Origin: CAXMMR01 sp963692975
GTDB lineage: Bacteria; Pseudomonadota; Alphaproteobacteria; Acetobacterales; Acetobacteraceae
Length of the DNA stretch: 64,000 nt
Direction: 5' to 3'
NCBI GenBank assembly: GCA_963692975.2
Contig: CAXMMR010000001.1
Coordinates: 62,001-126,000 of the forward strand
Shown: in pieces, positions 17,145 through 27,549 of the stretch
Numbering within the stretch: the first letter of the stretch is position 1
Layout of the letters: the number at the start of each line of letters is the position of its first letter
The notes under the pieces: generated by a model
What the model was told of the DNA's origin: nothing
What the model saw: only the letters and a program-made list of their open reading frames with translations
The model's database searches: none
Translations under genes and position numbers: made by a program

Positions 17145-20100
17145 ATGAATTCGACGAACACCGCCGAAAGGCGAACTGCTGCGTCAGCGATCATCCAGAA
17201 GTTGCGTCTCAGATTGCTTGACCTGACAGCGCGCAAGCCGCTGATCAGCTTCGATTACGGCAGCCGCGCCGCCTCGCGTGCCCACATCCGGGCCGTCAAT
17301 GTCGGGGCTGGACGATACCTACCAGCGCTCATCATGGAGCCTAGACCTCGACGAGGATCGATGGGCATCGGCCGGCGGCCTGGCGGATCACCCGGTTGTC
17401 GGGGAGTTGCTGGGCGGAAGCGACGCAGTCGGCGAGTTGTTCGCCGCGGAGCACGACGTGGACTCACCTGCGGTTGCCGCCGCAGTGCCGGTCATGGTGC
17501 TGGAGGCCGACAGCAGCCAGCACAGCGCGGTCTACGACGCCCTGACTGGAAAAAACCTCGTCATCGAGGGACCACCGGGCACAGGCAAGTCACCGACCAT
17601 CACGAACATCATCGCGGCCGCCATGGCGAGCGGCAAACGAGTGCTGTTCGTGGCGGACAAGCAGACTGCCCTGCAGGTGGTGAAAGATCGGCTCGACAAG
17701 GTCGGGCTCGGCGACTTCTGCCTGGAAATCCATTCCGGCAAGGCGCGCAAGCGAGATGTCCTCGATGCCATCGAGAAGCGACTCCAGCGACGGCCACAGG
17801 CGGAGACGTTCGGTCTCGAAACACGTCGCCAGGAGCTGGCGAGCATGAAGGCCGGGCTCACCCGCTACGCAACAATCCTCAACACCCCTTTTGGTGCCGA
17901 ACGACGAACCATTCAGGAGTTGCTCTGGGCCGACCGGCGCCGCCGCCGGGTGGAAACCGAGGCCGCTCGGCGCATCGATGCTCTGAAGCTCGACGGTGCC
18001 GAACGCCTCGCCGATGTCGATCTCGACCGGCTGAAATCACTCCTGACGCGGTTTGAGCGTGCGGCGGTGCCGGTGCTGGCAGCCGCCGCCTCACCGCACC
18101 TTCATCCCTGGTTCGGCGTCAGTCGATCCGACCTGCCGGCAACGGATACCGAGCTTGCTCAACGCGCCGTCTCAGACCTCCATCACCATCTGAGCGACCT
18201 GCAGGCGCGAGCCGCGAACTTCCTCGGGTGCATCGGCCTGGAGGCGGACACCTCCCTGACCAACCTTAGCGAGACATGCCGGCTGGTTGGCGATATCTCG
18301 ATGCCCATAAGCTATCCTCAAGCATGGTACATCGCCCTGCAGGATGGCCCGACGCGCGACGACGTGGCTCACTGACTGGCTGACGCCCGCACGTTCCGCA
18401 ACGTCGCGCACGAAGGCGAAGCCATCGGTCTCGACATCGCTAAGCTACCCGACGCGGAGGCGGTCGATGACATGTTGTCCACGCTTACCGACGCTCAGGC
18501 CGGTTTGCCGCCATCGCTCTCGGCGGAAGCCATCGGCCCTCACGTCGACCGACTGCTTGATGAAGCCGCCATCGCTGACGAGATCGTCGCCGCCGCGGCC
18601 CACAACCTCGCCGCCTTTGGCTCGAAGCGCGATATCACCGCCGCCCATCTCATCACGATGCTCCGCCTCGCCGACATCGTCGCGCAGGTAAACGGTCAAA
18701 TCCTGTCCTTTGCCGTGCCGTCCCTGCTGAAGCGAGATGCAGCCGAGGCGGTGCAAGCCGCCTCCGTCGCGCTGACGGCACTCCGCAGCGACAGGCTCGA
18801 TCTCGGCGTTGACTATGACCTCGCCAAGCTACCAAGCCTGCAGGACCTGCGCAGGCATGCGACGGCGCTGCGGGGATCGGGCGTCTTCGGGTTCCTGTCC
18901 GCGGCAACGAAGGAGGCGCTTCACGTCCATGCCAGCATCCGAACACGATCGGGAAAGATCGCGAAGGCAACGGCAGCGGCCGAGCTGACAAGGCTCGCCG
19001 ACCACATCGAAGCGGTGGAGCGGCTGCGGAACGATACCGATCTGCACGAGCTCTTTGGCCGCCGGTTCAAGGGGCTCGAGACCGACGCTGGCGCTGCGGC
19101 CGATTGCGCGGCGATGGGCGATGCCCTCAGGAGCACACTCGTCGGCTACGACGACGTGGTCGTCGAGTTGCGGCAGATCGTGCTGTCTGCCGACGAGGAC
19201 CGCTACCGGGCGATCGCCGCTTTGCGCGGCCGCACACTGTCTGCGGCAGTGCGTGAGCAGCTGGCACGCCTCGATCCCGCCACCTTGCTGACATCTGATC
19301 TGGCCGCCACCCTGCGCAACCGAGCTCATGCTGCAAAAGCCTAAGCGTCGGCAACCATCAGGATTGGGTTGCCGATGGATGCGCCGCTCGGACGGCACCG
19401 GGCGATCCTCCGCCTCATGCTGACCATGACGGCCGCCGCCATCCGCGCCCGGCAGCCGAAATCGCTCATCGCCGCGCTTGGTGCAGCCATCCCCAGCGCT
19501 GACGACGACCTGACGGGCCTTGAGGAAGCCCTGCAAGCGGCCAGGATGATACAGGCGCTCGAGCTCTCGAACGCCGCGCGCTCCAGGCTTGCAGCGATGC
19601 CACCGGACATGATCATGGGCCAGATCGTGAAGGCCGCGCAGTCGCTCGGCGCCTCCGCACGCGCTGCCGGCGCGGCCTGGAACGGTGCCGTCGCGCTTCT
19701 GCTGATCCTGCCTGGCGCCTTTCTCGGTGGAGAGTTCCACGAGCGACCACTTAGCGTCCTCGTCAGCCGTTTCGGGTCCGCAAGCGCCCACCGCGATAAG
19801 TTGGGAGCCTGGATCGCCTATCTTGCCGAGCGGGACGAGGCCGTCGCCCACGGCCTGTCGGGCCTGCTCGGACTCTGGGATGATCGAGTGGTGTCAGGCA
19901 GCCTCGTCGAGACCCTGGACCGCGTCTTCTATCGATCGCTGACCCGAGAGGCCTTTGCGAGATACCCCGAGCTGAACCGGTTCTCCGGCATCGGCCAGGA
20001 GGATCTGAAGCACAGGTTCCGCGCACTTGATCAGCAGATGGCCGAGCTCGGCCGCTGGAGCGTGGTGGGGACGCTCCTCAAGCGCCCCATCCCGGCTGGC

Positions 20101-21723
20101 AGCGGCGTCGGACGGCGAAGCGAATACACCGATCTCGCGCTCATCCACACCGAACTCGCCAAGAAGATCAAGCACATCCCAATCCGCTCGCTGATGGACC
20201 GCGCGGGGTCTGCCGTGCAGGCGATGAAGCCGTGCTTCATGATGTCGCCGCTCTCCGTGGCGCAATACATGCGGCCAGGCGGCCTGCGCTTCGACCTGCT
20301 GGTCATCGACGAGGCGTCGCAGATGCGACCCGAGGACGCCATCGGGGCGGTCGCACGCAGTCGCCAGATGGTGGTCGTCGGCGATCCCGAGCAGCTCGCG
20401 CCGACGAGCTTCTTTGACCGAGGCGACCTCGTCAGCGACGACGAGGTCGATGACGAGGTCGACGAGGAATCCGTCTTGGACCAGGCCCTGGCGCGGTTCC
20501 GACCGGCCCGGCGTCTGCGATGGCATTACCGGTCGAGACACGACAGCCTCATCGCGTTCTCCAACAAGGAATTCTACGACAACGACCTGATCGTCTTCCC
20601 ATCGCCCACGGCGGTCGGCGAGCGCCAGGGCGTCAGCCTGTGCAAGGTGGACGGTCTCTACAAGGCGCGGTCGAACGTGCCCGAGGCGATGGCCTTGTGC
20701 GCCGCCGCCGTCGACCGCATGCGGCGGTGTCCCGACCGATCCCTCGGGATCGCGACGTTGAACATCGTCCAGAAGCAGTTGATCGCCGACGAAATCGAGC
20801 GTCTCGCCGCGTCGGACCCGGACGTCGAGACCTTTGTGCAGCGCTGGAGCGACGGTCTGGAGCGCTTCTTTGTCAAGAACCTGGAAAACGTGCAGGGCGA
20901 CGAGCGCGACACAATCTTCGTCTCCACGATCTTCGGCCCCGCCGAGACCGGCGGCCCGGTGCGACAGAACTTCGGCCCCATCAACGGGCGGGACGGCCAC
21001 CGACGCCTGAACGTCCTGTTCACCCGCGCCAAGCACCAGCTCCGCGTCTTCACGTCCATAACGGCAGACCAGGTCGCCTCGAATGACGAGGCTCCGCGCG
21101 GTGCCCGGGTCTTGCGAAGCTATCTTTCTTACGCCGCCACCGGCCGCCTGGAGGTGGGAGAGCAGAGCGGCCGGGAGCCAGACTCTGACTTCGAGGTGTT
21201 CGTCGCCGAACGCCTCGCCGCGGCCGGCTACGAATGCGCCATGCAGGTCGGCGTCGCGGGCTTCTTTCTCGACATCGCAGTGCGCGACCCGGCCCGGCTT
21301 GGAACCTTCCTGCTCGGCGTGGAATGTGACGGCGCGACCTACCACTCCAGCAAATCCGCACGAGACCGCGACATCCTGCGCCAGCAAATCCTGGAGGGAC
21401 TGGGATGGAACATCTACCGTATCTGGTCGACAGATTGGTTTGCCGACCCGCATGGGCAGACTGCCAAGCTTCTCACCCACCTTGCGGAGCTTCGGTCCAT
21501 GTCATCGCTCAACGGCAGCCAGCCTCTCAAGGCGCGCGCGCTCGAACAGTCCGCCTCGGCAGCCGGGCTCAACGATGCGATGACGATCTCGCAACGACCC
21601 GAGGTCGATGCCCGCGAGGCCTCATCGTGTTTGCAATGCTCCACGACGCTCCGGCTCCCATCAGGTCGGTCGGGCTTCGTGTCCTGCCCCATCTGCCATC
21701 ATAGAGGCTTCTATATGACCTGA
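17145..21723 (+). pseudogene. Broken DUF4011-type superfamily 1 helicase with C-terminal Vsr/MTES_1575-like nuclease
   Basis: Pieces: 17145 to about 17300 (frame 3) encodes a DUF4011-like start, IIQKLRLRLLDLTARKPLI. The sequence then jumps to frame 1, where 17278-18375 begins near the end of that domain (SLDLDEDRWASAGGLADHP), so much of DUF4011 is missing. Frame 1 continues through a TGA at 18373 and a TAA at 19342 up to 21723, with matching protein on both sides. Helicase motifs: Walker A GPPGTGKS (17569-17592), Walker B VIDEASQ (from 20302), GDPEQLAPTSFF, and RLNVLFTRAKHQL. The nuclease core DFEVFVAERLAAAGYECA..VECDGATYH lies at about 21190-21345. A CxxC..CPIC zinc ribbon ends it. Similar helicase-nuclease fusions act in phage defence; this copy looks inactive. 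It appears less GC-rich than its neighbours. Confidence 0.8.
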
Positions 21724-21776
21724 ACGATTGACCACGGGGGAGCATGGGCTGGCCGGTCAGCGTATCTCCGACAGTG

Positions 21777-22433
21777 CTACTCCCGCCGCAGCACCCGGTC
21801 GGTGATGAAGCTGCTCAGCCCGCCCGCCACGAAGTCGCGCTTCAGCGCCGCCTCGTCATATTCGTGACGCACCCAGTCCAGAAACCCGATTCGCCCCTCC
21901 GCCTCTGCCGCATAGCGAACGAAAAACGCGTCCAGCACGCCGGTGCGCGAGCGGCTGAAGTGCCCGAACCGCCACGACAACTGCGCCAGCGCCGCTGCCG
22001 CCGTGCCGCCCTCCAGCAACAGCGCCAGCCCCGAGGCCAGCCCGGTCCGGTCCGCGCCTGACTTGCAATGCATCAGCGCCGGCGTCTCCAGCCGGTGATA
22101 GAGTTCGGCGAACCGCAACACCCGCTCGCGATGCGGCGCCCCACGGCTCTCGAACGCCATGTCGACATGCGCCAGCCCCAAGCGCGCCGCCGCCTGTCGC
22201 GACAACGCATCCGACCCACATTGCCGATGCCCGCGCAGGTTGATCAGCGTGCGCAGCCTATAGCGTTGCGCCGCCGCGGCCAGCCGAGCCGGCGTCGGGT
22301 GGTTGGAGCGATACAGCTTTCCAGGGATGACCGTCGCGAAGTTGTCCCACAGCACCCGGAACACCGCGTGGTCGACAAGCAGGCTGTCGACCCAGGCCCG
22401 CCCCCGTTCCGAGGCGAGCTCGCCGGCGAACAT
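21777..22433 (-). CDS. Tyrosine/dual-specificity protein phosphatase-like protein
   Basis: 218 residues. The active-site loop HCKSGADRTGLASGLAL (Cx5R) is at about residues 120-136, preceded by the typical YRSNHPTPARLAAAAQ and LINLRGHRQCGSDALS segments and a possible general-acid region AFESRGAPHRERV. Such proteins remove phosphate from Tyr or from lipids; the substrate is unknown. Its ATG shares one base with the sdhB stop (TGATG), so translation is coupled to the sdh operon. Confidence 0.85.
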   Translation of the reverse strand: MFAGELASERGRAWVDSLLVDHAVFRVLWDNFATVIPGKLYRSNHPTPARLAAAAQRYRLRTLINLRGHRQCGSDALSRQAAARLGLAHVDMAFESRGAPHRERVLRFAELYHRLETPALMHCKSGADRTGLASGLALLLEGGTAAAALAQLSWRFGHFSRSRTGVLDAFFVRYAAEAEGRIGFLDWVRHEYDEAALKRDFVAGGLSSFITDRVLRRE

Positions 22434-23215
22434 CAGCCCCGCCGGTCGACCAGCCGCTGCTTGATCTCGGCGATCGCTTTGGCCGGATTAAGCCCCTTCG
22501 GGCAGCTTTGCGTGCAGTTCATGATCGTGTGGCAACGATACAGCTTGAACGGATCCTCAAGCGCGTCGAGCCGCTCACCCGTGTACTCGTCGCGACTGTC
22601 GGCGATCCAGCGATACGCCGCCAGCAACGTCGCCGGCCCAAGGTAGCGATCACCATTCCACCAGTAGCTCGGGCAGCTCGTGGTGCAGCAGAAGCACAGA
22701 ATGCATTCCCACATCCCGTCCAACTGCGCCCGCTCCTCGCGGCTCTGCCGCCGCTCGCCGTCCGGTGGCGCCGGCGTGTCGGATTTCAGCCAGGGCTCGA
22801 CCGAGCGCAGCTGCGCGTAGGCCGCCGAGAGGTCCGGCACCAGATCCTTGACCACCGGCATGCTCGGCAGCGGGTAGATGCCCACCGCGCCCTTGCAGTC
22901 TGCGGTCGGCTTGAGGCAGGCCAGCGTGTTGCCGCCGTCGATATTCATCGCGCAGGAGCCGCAGATGCCCTCGCGGCAGGAGCGCCGAAAGGTCAGGGTC
23001 GGGTCGATCTCGTTCTTGATGTAGATCAGTGCGTCCAGCACCATCGGTCCCACCCGGTCGAGGTCGACCTCATAGGTGTCAAGAACCGGATTTTTCCCGT
23101 CATCCGGGTTCCACCGATAGATCTTGAACTCCTTGACGCGAGCGGCGCCCGGCGCAGCCTTGTGCGTGACGCCTGTGCCGATCCGGCTGTTCTTCGGCAG
23201 CGAAAACTTCGCCAT
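22433..23215 (-). CDS. sdhB: Succinate dehydrogenase iron-sulfur subunit
   Basis: Electron-transfer subunit of complex II. 260 residues. Cys ligands are present for the 2Fe-2S cluster (SCREGICGSCAMNIDG plus LACLKP), for the 4Fe-4S and 3Fe-4S clusters (ECILCFCCTTSCPSYWWN), and at CHTIMNCTQSCPKGLNPAKA. Last of the sdhCDAB genes on this strand, separated from sdhA by a 160-base spacer filled by repeat modules. Confidence 0.97.
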   Translation of the reverse strand: MAKFSLPKNSRIGTGVTHKAAPGAARVKEFKIYRWNPDDGKNPVLDTYEVDLDRVGPMVLDALIYIKNEIDPTLTFRRSCREGICGSCAMNIDGGNTLACLKPTADCKGAVGIYPLPSMPVVKDLVPDLSAAYAQLRSVEPWLKSDTPAPPDGERRQSREERAQLDGMWECILCFCCTTSCPSYWWNGDRYLGPATLLAAYRWIADSRDEYTGERLDALEDPFKLYRCHTIMNCTQSCPKGLNPAKAIAEIKQRLVDRRG

Positions 23216-23243
23216 GGTGGTCGTCGACCTCTACTCTGAAAAA

Positions 23244-23366
23244 GAAAGGCCAGGGCTCTGCCCTGGACCCGCTGGGGCCGTGAGGCCCCAGACCCTTAAC
23301 TGGTCGGTTTTCAAAGGTCTCGGGCCTTTGGTGGGGTCCAGGAGCAAAGCCCCTGGCTTTGCCTTG
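23244..23366. repeat. Dispersed hairpin repeat inside the sdh operon (B, then inverted A)
   Basis: Module B (23244-23297, CCGCTGGGGCCGTGAGGCCCCAGACCC) is followed by an inverted, degenerate module A (23305-23366; GGTTTTCAAAGGTCTCGGGCCTTTG, then GGGTCCAGGAGCAAAGCCCCTGG). It lies between sdhA and sdhB and so is transcribed with them. Confidence 0.8.
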
Positions 23367-23375
23367 CTAGCCGCA

Positions 23376-25187
23376 TCAGTAAACCCGCTTCTTCGGCGGA
23401 AAGACCTGCACCTCGTTGGTCATGGTCTGCATCTTCACCGGCCGGTAGCCCAGCGTCACGTCGCCGGTGTCATCGACCCATGCCAGCGTATGCTTCATCC
23501 AGTTGGCGTCGTCACGATCCGGAAAATCGTCATGCGCCTGCGCGCCGCGGCTCTCCTGCCGCGCCTCGGCGCCCGCCATCGTCGCCGACCCATTCGGCAC
23601 CAGGTTCTGCAACTCGAGCGCCTCCACGAGGTCAGAATTCCAGATCATTGAGCGGTCGGTCACCGCCATGTCGGACACCCCGCCCCACAGCGCCTTCATC
23701 TTGCCCACCCCTTCGGTCAGGCTGGCGCTGCTGCGGAACACCGCGGCGTGCTTCTGCATCGTGCGCTGCAGCTGCTCGCGGATATGCGCGACCTTGCTGC
23801 CGCCATGCGCATGCCGCGTCCAGTCGAAGCGGTCCAGGCTCGCCTCGCCGGCGCGCGGCGGCAACGGCGCCTGGCTCGCCCCGGGCTGGATCGTCGCCGT
23901 CGCCCGCAGCGCCGCCGCCCGGCCGAACACGACCAGGTCGAGCAGCGAGTTGGTGCCCAGCCGGTTGGCGCCATGCACCGACACGCAGGCCGCCTCACCG
24001 ACCGCCATCAGCCCACGAACGGTGGCCTCCGGATCAGCCGCCGTCGGCCGCAGCACCTCGCCGTGATAGTTCGTCGGAATGCCGCCCATGTTGTAGTGCA
24101 CGGTCGGCAACACCGGGATCGGCGCGCGCGTCACGTCCACGCCGGCGAACACCCGCGCCGTCTCGGAGATGCCCGGCAGCCGCTCGTGCAGCAGCTCGGC
24201 GCCGAGATGTTCCAGATGCAGCAGGATGTGGTCCTTGTTGGCGCCGACGCCGCGTCCCTCGTTGATCTCGATCGTCATCGAGCGGCTGACGACGTCGCGG
24301 CTCGCAAGATCCTTCGCGGTCGGCGCATAGCGCTCCATGAAGCGCTCGCCCTCGGCATTGGTCAGGTAGCCGCCCTCGCCGCGCGCGCCCTCGGTGATCA
24401 GGCAGCCGGCCGGGAAAATACCGGTCGGATGGAACTGCACGAACTCCATGTCCTGCGTCGGCAGCCCGGCGCGCAGCACCATCCCGCCGCCATCGCCGGT
24501 GCAGGTATGCGCCGATGTGCAGGACAGATACGCCCGCCCATAACCGCCGGTCGCCAGCACCACCGTCTGCGCCCGGAACCGGTGGATGGTGCCATCCTCA
24601 AGGCACCACGCCATCACGCCGCGGCAAACCCCGTCCTCGTCCATGATCAGGTCGAGCGAGAAATACTCGACGAAGAACTCGACGTCATGCTTCAGGCATT
24701 GCTGATACAGCGTATGCAAAATGGCGTGCCCGGTGCGATCCGCCGCCGCGCAGGCCCGCATCGCCGGCGTCTTGCCGTAGTCCTGCATGTGGCCGCCGAA
24801 CGGCCGCTGGTAGATCTTGCCGTCCTCGGTGCGGCTGAACGGCACGCCGAAATGCTCGAGCTCGTAGATCGCCGGCACCGCCTCGCGGCACATATACTCG
24901 ATCGCGTCCTGGTCGCCGAGCCAGTCCGACCCCTTCACGGTGTCGTACATGTGCCAGCGCCAGTTATCCTCGCCCATGTTGCCGAGCGAGGCGCCGATAC
25001 CGCCCTGTGCGGCCACCGTATGGCTGCGGGTCGGAAACACCTTGGTAATGCAGGCGGTCTTCAGCCCCGCCGCACCCATCCCCAGCGTCGCCCGCAGCCC
25101 GGCGCCACCAGCGCCGACGACCACGACGTCGTAAGTGTGATCGACAATCGTATAGGCGCCGACAGAAGGCTTGGTGATCGCGTTCAT
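23376..25187 (-). CDS. sdhA: Succinate dehydrogenase flavoprotein subunit
   Basis: FAD-containing catalytic subunit oxidising succinate to fumarate. 603 residues from MNAITKPSVGAY. FAD-binding VVVVGAGGAGLRATLG; the FAD-attaching His in TRSHTVAAQGGIGASLGN; active-site HPTGIFPAGCLITEGARGEG; Arg-rich RLGTNSLLDLVVFGRAAA. The C-terminus ends PPKKRVY as in relatives. An ATG at 25274 would add 29 residues without family match, so I reject it. Confidence 0.97.
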   Translation of the reverse strand: MNAITKPSVGAYTIVDHTYDVVVVGAGGAGLRATLGMGAAGLKTACITKVFPTRSHTVAAQGGIGASLGNMGEDNWRWHMYDTVKGSDWLGDQDAIEYMCREAVPAIYELEHFGVPFSRTEDGKIYQRPFGGHMQDYGKTPAMRACAAADRTGHAILHTLYQQCLKHDVEFFVEYFSLDLIMDEDGVCRGVMAWCLEDGTIHRFRAQTVVLATGGYGRAYLSCTSAHTCTGDGGGMVLRAGLPTQDMEFVQFHPTGIFPAGCLITEGARGEGGYLTNAEGERFMERYAPTAKDLASRDVVSRSMTIEINEGRGVGANKDHILLHLEHLGAELLHERLPGISETARVFAGVDVTRAPIPVLPTVHYNMGGIPTNYHGEVLRPTAADPEATVRGLMAVGEAACVSVHGANRLGTNSLLDLVVFGRAAALRATATIQPGASQAPLPPRAGEASLDRFDWTRHAHGGSKVAHIREQLQRTMQKHAAVFRSSASLTEGVGKMKALWGGVSDMAVTDRSMIWNSDLVEALELQNLVPNGSATMAGAEARQESRGAQAHDDFPDRDDANWMKHTLAWVDDTGDVTLGYRPVKMQTMTNEVQVFPPKKRVY

Positions 25188-25251
25188 CGTCGTCCCGTCA
25201 CGCAAACGGCGCCACAGCCGGGCGCCTTGGTTGGCTGCGCCGTCGGCATGA

Positions 25252-25674
25252 TCAACCGATCCGGCCCAGCGCAATCCTCAATATGGAGAGCGAGCCGAGC
25301 AGTCCAAGCAACAGACACGCCGCCTTGGTCGCAAAGATGGCCAGGTTCTGCTGCCATTTGGTGTGCAGGTAATCCTCGTAGATCACCTGCATGCCGAGCT
25401 GCGTGTGGTGGAACGTCATCACCACCAGGGCCAGCAACAGCACCGCGTTCCACGGCCGGCCTATCCAGTGCGCAATCGCCGGCTGGTCCGCCCCCGCCAA
25501 CGCCAGCACCGCGATCACGAACCACACGGTCAGCGGGATCAAGGCGTAGGCGGTGACCCGCTCCGCCCGCCAGTGCTCGACGCCGGCATGCGCCGCCCCT
25601 AGCCCACGCACCCGCCCCAGCAGGCTGCGCCGAACCGCGATCTCGGCGGCACGCTCGCCCTGAGCATGGCTCAC
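25252..25674 (-). CDS. sdhD: Succinate dehydrogenase membrane anchor subunit
   Basis: 140 residues with three membrane helices: VTAYALIPLTVWFVIAVLAL, NAVLLLALVVMTFHHTQLGM (the His pair suits heme b ligation), and IFATKAACLLLGLLGSLSIL. YEDYLHTKW is the usual loop after helix 2. I choose the GTG at 25674, five bases past the sdhC stop; an ATG at 25704 would overlap sdhC. Confidence 0.88.
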   Translation of the reverse strand: MSHAQGERAAEIAVRRSLLGRVRGLGAAHAGVEHWRAERVTAYALIPLTVWFVIAVLALAGADQPAIAHWIGRPWNAVLLLALVVMTFHHTQLGMQVIYEDYLHTKWQQNLAIFATKAACLLLGLLGSLSILRIALGRIG

Positions 25675-25678
25675 GCCC

Positions 25679-26116
25679 TCAGCCTGCCCGCACCAGAAAG
25701 CCAACTACGAACACGATCACCGTGGAAGCGGCGGTGAGCCCAAGAATGATGTAGGTCACCGGGTTCAGCGTCTTCTGGTCAAAGCCGATCACCGCATCCC
25801 ACGCCAGGTGCCGGATGCCGGCGTAGAAGTGGTAGAACAGCGACGCGGTCCAGCCGAACAGCAGGATAAGCCCCACCGGCGAGGCGAGAAACCGCTGCAC
25901 TTTGGCGAACGGCCCCGGCCCGGCCGCCGCCGCCGCCAGCCACCACACCAGCAACAGCGTGCCGATCGAGATCGCGGTCCCGGTCATGCGGTTGAGGATC
26001 GAGCCGAGCATCGTCGGCGGCCAACGATACACCTGCAGATGTGGCGACAGCGGCCGCTGCACGACCCTCCCGTCGGTGGCCTGCGCCACCATCATCGCGT
26101 CCCTGGCATCACCCAT
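25679..26116 (-). CDS. sdhC: Succinate dehydrogenase cytochrome b556 subunit
   Basis: 145 residues. RPLSPHLQVYRWPPTMLGSI is the family N-terminal signature (quinone-site Ser/Arg region); three helices follow: GTAISIGTLLLVWWLAAAAA, LILLFGWTASLFYHFYAGIR (with heme-ligand His in YHFYAGIRHLAWD) and ILGLTAASTVIVFVVGFLV. First gene of sdhCDAB. Confidence 0.93.
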   Translation of the reverse strand: MGDARDAMMVAQATDGRVVQRPLSPHLQVYRWPPTMLGSILNRMTGTAISIGTLLLVWWLAAAAAGPGPFAKVQRFLASPVGLILLFGWTASLFYHFYAGIRHLAWDAVIGFDQKTLNPVTYIILGLTAASTVIVFVVGFLVRAG

Positions 26117-26271
26117 CGTCTCGAACGGTCTCCGCAGCCAGCCATGATCTTACGGCCGGAAGGTTAACGACGTGCTTACAGACGGCTCAGATGGGGGTCA
26201 ATTTGCCGCTGCGAAGGAGACGATGCGCATCGTCGCCGCCCAGCCCGCGCTGCGATCCGCCGAGCAGCGGC

Positions 26272-27303
26272 TCAGGCCGCCTTTCGCCCCAGCAGACCCC
26301 GCCCGATCAGCTCCTCGGCGATCTGCACCGCGTTGAGCGCCGCCCCCTTGCGCAGGTTGTCCGCCACGCACCAGAACGCCAGCCCATTGGCCACCGTCGG
26401 GTCGCGCCGCAGCCGGCTGACATACACCGCGTCCTCGCCGACGCACTCCGCCGGCGTCACGTAGCCGCCATCCTCATGCCGATCCTGCACGATCACCCCG
26501 TCCGCCCCGCGCAACAGCTCACGCGCCTCGTCCACGTCCACCGGCTCCTCGAACTCGACACTGATCGCCTCCGCATGCCCGATGAACACCGGCACCCGCA
26601 CGCAGGTCGCGAACACCGCGATGTCCGGCCCCAGGATCTTGCGGGTCTCCACCGCCATCTTCCACTCCTCCTTGGTCGAGCCGTCGGCCATGAAGGTGTC
26701 GATGTGCGGAATCACGTTGAAGGCGATCGGCTTGGTGAAGATCTGCGGGGTCGCCGGATCGTTGACGAAGCTCGCCTTAGTGGTGGTGAACAGCTCGTCC
26801 ATCCCCTCCTTGCCCGCCCCGGAGACCGACTGATACGTCGAGACCACAATCCGCTTCGCCGTGTAGCGGTCGTGCAGCGGCTTCAGCACCACCACCATCT
26901 GGATCGTCGAGCAGTTCGGGTTGGCGATGATCCGCCGCCGCGTATGCCGGCTCAGCGCCTCCGGGTTCACCTCCGGCACCACCAGCGGCACGTCCGGCTC
27001 CATGCGGAACTGGCTCGTGTTGTCGATCACGATGCACCCCGCCGCCGCAGCCCGCGGCGCCTGCACCGCTGATACCGCCGCCCCCGGGCTGAACAGCGCT
27101 AAGTCCGTGCCGGCAAAATCGTAGGTCTCGAGGTTGCGTATCTTCAGCACGCTCTTGTCGCCAAAAGAGACCTGCTGCCCCGCCGAGCGCGGCGACGCCA
27201 ACGCCACCACCTCGCGCACCGGAAAATCCCGCTCCGCCAACGTCTTGAGCATCTCCCGCCCGACCGCCCCGGTGGCGCCCACGACTGCAACCTTGTAGCT
27301 CAT
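26272..27303 (-). CDS. asd: Aspartate-semialdehyde dehydrogenase
   Basis: Reduces aspartyl phosphate to the semialdehyde, the branch point to lysine, threonine and methionine, which also supplies homoserine. 343 residues from MSYKVAVVGATGAVGREM (Rossmann loop). Catalytic Cys in IIANPNCSTIQMVV; substrate-binding YQSVSGAGKEGMDEL and KPIAFNVIPHIDTF; HAEAISVEFEEPV. An ATG 24 bases further upstream is in frame but adds no conserved sequence. A repeat element follows the start-side spacer. Confidence 0.96.
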   Translation of the reverse strand: MSYKVAVVGATGAVGREMLKTLAERDFPVREVVALASPRSAGQQVSFGDKSVLKIRNLETYDFAGTDLALFSPGAAVSAVQAPRAAAAGCIVIDNTSQFRMEPDVPLVVPEVNPEALSRHTRRRIIANPNCSTIQMVVVLKPLHDRYTAKRIVVSTYQSVSGAGKEGMDELFTTTKASFVNDPATPQIFTKPIAFNVIPHIDTFMADGSTKEEWKMAVETRKILGPDIAVFATCVRVPVFIGHAEAISVEFEEPVDVDEARELLRGADGVIVQDRHEDGGYVTPAECVGEDAVYVSRLRRDPTVANGLAFWCVADNLRKGAALNAVQIAEELIGRGLLGRKAA

Positions 27304-27326
27304 CTCAAAATCCCTCGCGCGGCTCA

Positions 27327-27525
27327 AAAAGACCAGGGGCTTTGCCCCTGGACCCCATTAAAGGCGAAGCCTTTAAAATCCATTCGTTACTCATACCACG
27401 CAGGCAGGCGCGGTGGCGTGGACGCAAGAGTTGATCGGCTTCGCCAAGCAAGAATAGTGGGTCTAAATGGAGGGGTCTGGGGCCTCGGGCCCCAGCGAGG
27501 TCCAGGAGCAGAGCTCCTGGCCTTG
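27327..27525. repeat. Dispersed hairpin repeat between asd and zwf (A, then inverted B)
   Basis: Module A (27327-27385) is close to consensus: GACCAGGGGCTTTGCCCCTGG, ACCCCATTAAAGGCGAAGC, CTTTAAAATCCATTC. Inverted B (27472-27525) has GGGTCTGGGGCCTCGGGCCCC and GGTCCAGGAGCAGAGCTCCTGG. The middle contains GATCGGCTTCGCCAAGCAAGA, which is related to mid-sections at other loci (about 42320, 45960 and 37970). This is a divergent promoter region. Confidence 0.9.
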
Positions 27526-27549
27526 CTTTTTCACGGTCGGGGACATGAC

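Noticed and set aside
18373..18375. In-frame TGA in the helicase gene as a selenocysteine codon
   Set aside because: A second in-frame stop (TAA at 19342), a missing N-terminal region and no selenocysteine context argue for simple decay.
27418..27549. Upstream start for zwf
   Set aside because: The added residues are the translation of the inter-gene repeat (WGLGPQRGPG) and lack homology.
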